The translations under genes and the position numbers were made by a program. From positions 156,540 through 220,539 of the forward strand of contig JAIEMN010000002.1 of NCBI GenBank assembly GCA_019752115.1: DNA of 64,000 nucleotides, in the 5' to 3' direction. Positions 60,668 to 64,000 of this stretch are shown piece by piece; position 1 is the first letter of the stretch; the number at the start of each line of letters is the position of its first letter. The notes beneath the pieces are model-generated. The model was not told where the DNA came from, did not search any database, and saw only the letters and a program-made list of their open reading frames with translations. Source of the DNA: Gemmatimonadaceae bacterium (GTDB lineage Bacteria; Gemmatimonadota; Gemmatimonadetes; Gemmatimonadales; Gemmatimonadaceae).

Positions 60668-60945
60668 GTCGGCTACCAGAATTCCGGAGCGAGCGTCACC
60701 ATAATTCCTGAGCGACTGAAGTTCGGACGTCAGTATCGCGGCAGTTTGTATGATATCCGGGCGAACCGGACCGGTGAGCAGCAGTAGCTACTCAGTATTG
60801 GGTCACGGAAGTAGTTCTACTTCGCGAAGTGCGAGCCATGGGTGTACCGAAACCGGTCACCCCTCCGGAGGCGTGTCCTGGCTGACGGCCTCCGGAACTC
60901 TTGGCTGTAGTTTCCGGAAGTCCGGTTCGGGTTTGCCATACGTCC
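60668..60945. repeat. Diverged ~270-bp direct repeat, copy A
   Basis: This segment resembles 63673-63945: the openings CGGCTACCAGAATTCCGG and CGGCCACCAGAACTCCGG align, CCATAATTCCTGA recurs, then scattered matches and a 23-base identity (60883-60905 with 63882-63904, containing CCTCCGGAACTCTTGGC). It starts 7 bases after the xylB stop. No transposase is visible in it. Likely a mobile-element end or an old integration scar. Confidence 0.65.
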
Positions 60946-60989
60946 TGATCGGGCGAGTTTTCCGTGATGTCAGTCGCGCGACAGTCGCA

Positions 60990-61025
60990 CAAAAAACGGC
61001 GCCCTCCGAGTATGAAGGGCGCCGC
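60990..61025 (-). terminator. Intrinsic terminator of the toxin-antitoxin operon
   Basis: On the minus strand GGCGCCCT and AGGGCGCC form an 8-bp stem around a 10-base loop, followed by GTTTTTTG. It lies 28 bases after the XRE antitoxin stop. The remaining bases up to the repeat hold nothing further. Confidence 0.9.
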
Positions 61026-61052
61026 GCTGTTGTTTATGACCTGAGCGAAGCG

Positions 61053-61505
61053 CTACGAGGCGCGACCAAATTGCGCCACTTGCTCCACCGTGACACTCGC
61101 GTGGGTTTTCCAGGCTGGACGCGGTCCGATCTGAATCACGACATCGAGGTCGAGCGCATTGAGCAGCCTCTCAAGCCGCTCTTGGCTGAAGCGCGCCAAT
61201 TTGCCCCGGAACAAGTCTGAGACGTCAGAGGCCGCGATACCGAGCACTTCAGCGGTACGCTTCTGATTCCATCCGTTAGCCCGAACCACGCGCTCAATCG
61301 CCAACGCCATCTCTGCTTTGGCAACCCGTTCCGCGCTATCGGGCAGGCCCATTGCCTCGAAGAAGTTGTCGTGCATCGCACTGAATGCCACGGACGCTGT
61401 CGCGCTGGCCTGTGGAGTCGGGGCAGGCGATGATTTGGTGCGTGTTGCTGACGCTTTGGGCTTTCGTGTTGCTGGCATCCGTCGCACTCCGAAGTGGTTC
61501 GTCAT
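61053..61505 (-). CDS. XRE-family antitoxin (HigA-like)
   Basis: 150 residues. Helix-turn-helix of the HigA/XRE type: QKRTAEVLGIAASDVSDLFRGK, here read as EVLGIAASDVSDLFRGKL, then FSQERLERLLNALDLDV. A basic, Ala/Ser/Pro-rich extension of about 40 residues precedes it. Starts inside the toxin gene stop (ATGA). In such pairs the antitoxin binds the toxin and the operator. Call is good by motif and partner. Confidence 0.85.
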   Translation of the reverse strand: MTNHFGVRRMPATRKPKASATRTKSSPAPTPQASATASVAFSAMHDNFFEAMGLPDSAERVAKAEMALAIERVVRANGWNQKRTAEVLGIAASDVSDLFRGKLARFSQERLERLLNALDLDVVIQIGPRPAWKTHASVTVEQVAQFGRAS

Positions 61506-61978
61506 GATTTCTTGCCCCGTCTCGATCTCACTGCGCGCGGTACGGCGGATTGCGCGGCCTTCGCAGTAGCGGCGGCCTTCGCGGCTGCCGTCGCGCGGAG
61601 GTATTCAGCCTTGTTAGCCGCATAGTCCAGCGCCGCCGCCTGGTATCGTGCGGTCACGCGATCGATATCGGCTTTGGGGGTAGCTTTTCCCGATTTCGAT
61701 TTCTTCTGAAACACGTCGAGCAGATACACCAGCCCTTCAAACGCCACAACAAACGCGGCCCGGTAGGTCTCCCCATCGTCATCTTCAACGAGCTTCAGAA
61801 CGTCGCGGGGCACCCCTTCGCCAAACGGCCGTGCCCCCGGCACCGGGTCACCGTACTGCGCGGCCATCAAGGCCTTACCGAAGACGTCCTGAACATCTGA
61901 TGGCAGCTCCTTAACCGCCTTCTCCACTCCAGGAACAAACTTGAGCGGCTTTCGGAACCGCACGGGCGATTTGCCCAT
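61502..61978 (-). CDS. HigB/Gp49-like (RelE-superfamily) toxin
   Basis: 158 residues. Core of about 110 residues matches the phage Gp49-like HigB group: ELPSDVQDVFGKAL, AYRAAFVVAFEG-like central strand (here TYRAAFVVAFEGLVYLL), FQKKSKSGKATPKADID and RVTARYQAA. mRNA-cleaving toxin expected. The last ~45 residues are an Ala/Lys-rich tail not found in typical members. Toxin gene precedes antitoxin, the higBA order. SD GAGGAG lies just before ATG 61978. Confidence 0.85.
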   Translation of the reverse strand: MGKSPVRFRKPLKFVPGVEKAVKELPSDVQDVFGKALMAAQYGDPVPGARPFGEGVPRDVLKLVEDDDGETYRAAFVVAFEGLVYLLDVFQKKSKSGKATPKADIDRVTARYQAAALDYAANKAEYLRATAAAKAAATAKAAQSAVPRAVRSRRGKKS

Positions 61979-61992
61979 CTACTCCTCACAGG

Positions 61993-62008
61993 ATAGCAGT
62001 TTTGCTAT
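61993..62008. promoter_or_regulatory. Candidate operator of the toxin-antitoxin pair
   Basis: ATAGCA and TGCTAT are perfect inverted copies with a 4-base spacer, 15 bases before the toxin start. AT-rich in a GC-rich genome, as expected for a promoter bound by a TA complex. Confidence 0.6.
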
Positions 62009-62106
62009 GCTCTCGCAAGTCCCGTCCAAAAGTCGGATAGCGCGCGAGCTCATCGGTCCATCCGGCGAAAATATGACCACTAGGCCATATCACAGGCGCC
62101 GGCGGC

Positions 62107-62135
62107 CCGGACGGTCTCAATTTGAGACCGTCCGG
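62107..62135. repeat. 29-bp perfect palindrome
   Basis: CCGGACGGTCTCAA and TTGAGACCGTCCGG are exact inverted copies around one base. It lies in a 458-base gene-free stretch (61979-62436) between the toxin start and the orphan antitoxin stop. No T-run adjoins it, so a protein- or recombinase-binding site is as likely as a terminator. The rest of the stretch shows no convincing gene. Confidence 0.55.
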
Positions 62136-62436
62136 CCTATGAAGAGCGAGAAACTGATCGAGTGCCGCCGGGCACGGATCGTGTACGCCAGGCTGCCCGA
62201 TGTCGGTACAGCCCGATTTTGCGCGAGCCTCAATAGAACTATCCATCCACCGTTGGCCCAACATTAGTACTGCTGCTGGCGGGCTTGGCTTGGTCGAAAG
62301 TCGACCACAGTGTAGCGATGCGGACGCCCGAGAATGCTTGATCACGACTTCTGGCGGACGTCGCTCTGGGCGAGTGCATGAACGACGCGGTTTGCGCACC
62401 GCGCCCGGTCTTGGCGCGGGGCGCGAGGCCGGCTGG

Positions 62437-62793
62437 CTACCCGCCGGACGCCAGCGTGTGCAGCACCGCAAGCACGCGGTCGATGCGGCCTTGCAGCATG
62501 ACTTCGATCGGCGTCGCGGCGCCCCCGAGGGATGCCGGCTTTGCTGTGCGAAGCCACGTGCGCGCCAAGTCGGGACCGGCAAAGAGTCGACGAAGCAGCT
62601 CGAAGAGCTCCTGGGTCTGCTCGATGCGAGAAATGGCGAGCGCCCGTGGGGCCGCCTGTCCATGGCGCCATCGGTAGAACGTGCTCTGGTCCACACCGAG
62701 GATGCCCGCCAGCTCCTGCAGCTCAAGGCCGAGCTTCTCACCTCGCTTGCTGAGCGCCTCGAGGTTCAGCTCGTGATTGGTCGCGATTGTCAT
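62437..62793 (-). CDS. Xre/MbcA/ParS-type antitoxin, no RES toxin seen
   Basis: 118 residues; GGAGG four bases before ATG 62793. Amino helix-turn-helix (LQELAGILGVDQSTFYRWRHG) here read by its core GILGVDQSTFYRWRHG. Carboxy MbcA/ParS toxin-binding region: ARTWLRTAKPASLGGAATP, then IEVMLQGRIDRVL and VLHTLASGG. Such antitoxins pair with RES-domain NAD+-degrading toxins encoded just downstream. No RES frame is present downstream here. It may be orphaned or regulatory. Confidence 0.82.
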   Translation of the reverse strand: MTIATNHELNLEALSKRGEKLGLELQELAGILGVDQSTFYRWRHGQAAPRALAISRIEQTQELFELLRRLFAGPDLARTWLRTAKPASLGGAATPIEVMLQGRIDRVLAVLHTLASGG

Positions 62794-62830
62794 CGTGCCT
62801 CCGGGTTACCTTCACTAAACGACCACCGCG

Positions 62831-62842
62831 TTGCATTTGCAA
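62831..62842. promoter_or_regulatory. Candidate operator of the orphan antitoxin
   Basis: TTGCA-TT-TGCAA inverted repeat 37 bases upstream of the antitoxin start, within a more AT-rich patch. Bound factor likely the antitoxin itself; inferred from position only. Confidence 0.4.
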
Positions 62843-62970
62843 GGTGAACGACCCCGGAGACCAGAGACTTCGCGCTCCCTCGCAAGACAAGCGACGCGCG
62901 AGCGGTTATAGAAGGCGAAGTAAGGGTGGACCAAAAGGCTTGACCATGCTGTCAAACTGGCGGTGCCCTA

Positions 62971-63252
62971 TCAGCTACGACAATCCGGGGACGGGCGTAA
63001 CCCGGAGACGCCCGCATCCCCGAGGGCGAGAAGCAGCGCGAAGTAAGGCGCCACGTTCTCTGGGGTGTCGTCTCGACACGCGTTGATGATCCGCTGGTTG
63101 TAGTCGTCGGCGCAGTTTGCCGCCGTCGCGCGATCTCTGATTTCAGCCGCCAACGTGTCAACTAACGTAGATGACCGTTCTGGGTATTGCGCCAAGTACC
63201 GGCGAAAGGATTGCACGACAGTAGCCGACGATCGCTCTTCGCAATTGTCCAC
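62971..63252 (-). CDS. Small protein of unknown function, GTG start in a hairpin
   Basis: 93 residues from GTG 63252, preceded at four bases by GGAGG. Begins VDNCEERSSATVVQSF; mixed helical composition with four Cys spread through it. No membrane segment or known motif. An upstream ATG at 63276 would add eight residues but lacks a ribosome site. Base composition and codon use are lower in GC than the core genes, in line with acquired DNA. I do not recognise the family. Confidence 0.55.
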   Translation of the reverse strand: MDNCEERSSATVVQSFRRYLAQYPERSSTLVDTLAAEIRDRATAANCADDYNQRIINACRDDTPENVAPYFALLLALGDAGVSGLRPSPDCRS

Positions 63253-63290
63253 GAATCCTCCGTGTGGGTACACCATACGGAGGATTCGTG
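63250..63290 (-). promoter_or_regulatory. 17-bp inverted repeat hiding the ribosome-binding site
   Basis: The two 17-base arms (63250-63266 and 63274-63290) match with one mismatch around a 7-base loop. In the minus-strand message the second arm contains GGAGG and the GTG start of the 93-residue gene, so folding would block translation. Free arms would expose it. Confidence 0.6.
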
Positions 63291-63307
63291 TCTCACCTGG
63301 GGTCAAC

Positions 63308-63601
63308 CTAACTAAATCGAAGCAAATCCATGAGAACGGTCGCCGCCCTCGTTAGCTTCTCTAGGACTTCGATTCTGCGGTTGGCTTGGCCGGCATGGTC
63401 GGGTGGCCATGGAGCGTTGGCTGCGACTTGGGCAGCTTCTAAGATCTGCAGCGATTGATTTCGGGTCTCCACGGTAATGAGTATTGCGCCGCGATCGGCG
63501 AGGAGTTCGAGTTCAAGCGTGCCGAGGCCCGCCTCAACGGGCGCCGTCGTTTTGTCGACGTTGGTCATCGCAAGCGCGATCCGTTTGTGCAGCGCATCCA
63601 A
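63308..63601 (-). CDS. Small protein of unknown function, perhaps truncated at its amino end
   Basis: 97 residues from TTG 63601, or 86 from ATG 63568. Contains VEAGLGTLELELLADRGAILITVETR and an amphipathic tail VLEKLTRAATVLMDLLRFS (read by pieces). Coding character continues upstream of the TTG (AKTYLELL) until a stop next to repeat B, so the true amino end may have been lost when that repeat arrived. No recognised domain. Same strand as the 93-residue gene, 55 bases before it. Confidence 0.45.
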   Translation of the reverse strand: MDALHKRIALAMTNVDKTTAPVEAGLGTLELELLADRGAILITVETRNQSLQILEAAQVAANAPWPPDHAGQANRRIEVLEKLTRAATVLMDLLRFS

Positions 63602-63672
63602 GAGCTCGAGGTACGTCTTGGCTGGACGTCATGATGCTGGTGCCAGAACTGATGAAAGCCAATCCAGAGCGT

Positions 63673-63945
63673 GTCGGCCACCAGAACTCCGGTTCGGCGT
63701 TCGCCATAATTCCTGATCAGATGATTTCCGGGCGACAGCATCGGCACGCCTCGGCCGATTTCCCGCCAAAGGGCGCCACCGAGCAGTAGTACTCACGGTG
63801 CGCAGACGGCGATCTGGCAGTTCTACTACGAGATTTCTCGGTCAAGGGCGTACCGAAATCGAACACCCGGCCCGACCCCGGTGACGGCCTCCGGAACTCT
63901 TGGCAGTAGTTGCCAGAACTCCTTGAACCGCCCCGGGTTTGGAGG
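63673..63945. repeat. Diverged ~270-bp direct repeat, copy B
   Basis: Second copy of the segment found after xylB; offset about 3.0 kb. The 23-base identical core is at 63882-63904. Beyond it GGAGGA and a TTG-started frame reach the window end, too short to judge. The remaining bases 63602-63672 and 63946-64000 show no other feature. Confidence 0.65.
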
Positions 63946-64000
63946 AGACTCGGTTAATTGAGTGCCAAGCGCTCCGCAGGAGCCGCTTGGGTGCGGTAGA

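Noticed and set aside
62200..62440. Possible RES-toxin remnant downstream of the orphan antitoxin
   Set aside because: Only an AFSG fragment in one frame resembles the family; stops interrupt every frame and no GGRWN motif is present.
63565..63747. 60-residue minus-strand frame across repeat B
   Set aside because: It overlaps the unknown small gene in another register and lies mostly in repeat sequence; no counterpart frame exists in copy A.
60668..63945. CRISPR array or integron attC series in the accessory segment
   Set aside because: Only two long diverged copies occur; there is no regular short repeat-spacer pattern and no recognisable attC core sites.
63958..63999. TTG-started short frame at the right edge, reminiscent of an IS21-type transposase start
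   Set aside because: It stops after 13 residues inside the window; too short to claim a transposase.

Overview
The window is chromosomal DNA of a high-GC, Gram-negative-type bacterium. Signal peptides, lipoproteins with LAAC lipoboxes, a solo TonB, exported S9/M14/S15 peptidases with glycine-rich inserts, an alpha-beta fused 2-oxoacid dehydrogenase E1 and a four-cysteine [2Fe-2S]-type ferrochelatase fit a soil or freshwater aerobe. My best guess is the Gemmatimonadota (Gemmatimonas-like). That is inference from gene style; no rRNA is present to settle it.

Layout. 1-10.5 kb: end of an ABC ATPase, a GNAT/PLP-aminotransferase fusion, heme genes (hemH-hemA), a class A PBP, glutamine-dependent nadE and a KdpE/KdpD-like two-component pair. 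10.5-14.2 kb: a translationally coupled operon (CDP-alcohol phosphatidyltransferase, GtrA protein, class III aminotransferase, Gfo/Idh/MocA oxidoreductase) that looks like a lipid or glycan head-group pathway. 14.3-19.5 kb: creatininase-type amidohydrolase, YpfJ-type metallopeptidase, DUF3857/transglutaminase protein, HNH protein with a tiny membrane peptide behind it, and a HIT protein. 19.7-25 kb: E1 alpha-beta fusion, chemoreceptor with a strongly folded leader, exported DUF4412-like protein. 25-29.7 kb: YtrA-type GntR regulator with ABC ATPase and two membrane proteins, under a textbook AGTGTA-N13-TACACT operator. 29.8-33.2 kb: S9 peptidase and a small cupredoxin.

33.3-40.8 kb is the most coherent pathway block, a cyanophycin locus. 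cphB-cphA and a second Mur ligase that lacks the ATP-grasp domain run leftward. iadA (isoaspartyl dipeptidase) is divergent. A stand-alone Mur-ligase-like protein without a P-loop lies convergent to iadA. Together they can make the Asp-Arg polymer, cut it to beta-Asp-Arg and hydrolyse that to Asp and Arg. A second, exported cyanophycinase-like lipoprotein fused to a degenerate beta-lactamase-like domain lies at 48.1 kb.

40.8-60.7 kb: exported peptidases and amidohydrolases, TVP38 protein, TonB, cytochrome c, amidase, nitroreductase, an output-less PAS/GAF sensor, galM and xylB. 60.7-64 kb is an accessory segment: a HigBA-like toxin-antitoxin pair, an orphan Xre/MbcA/ParS-type antitoxin and two unknown small genes, bracketed by two diverged ~270-bp direct repeats.

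Several gene ends carry unusually long imperfect hairpins built from short tandem words repeated in both arms (about 1.9, 21.9, 44.4, 47.0 and 48.0 kb). All functional calls are from reading motifs in the translated sequence; no database search was run.
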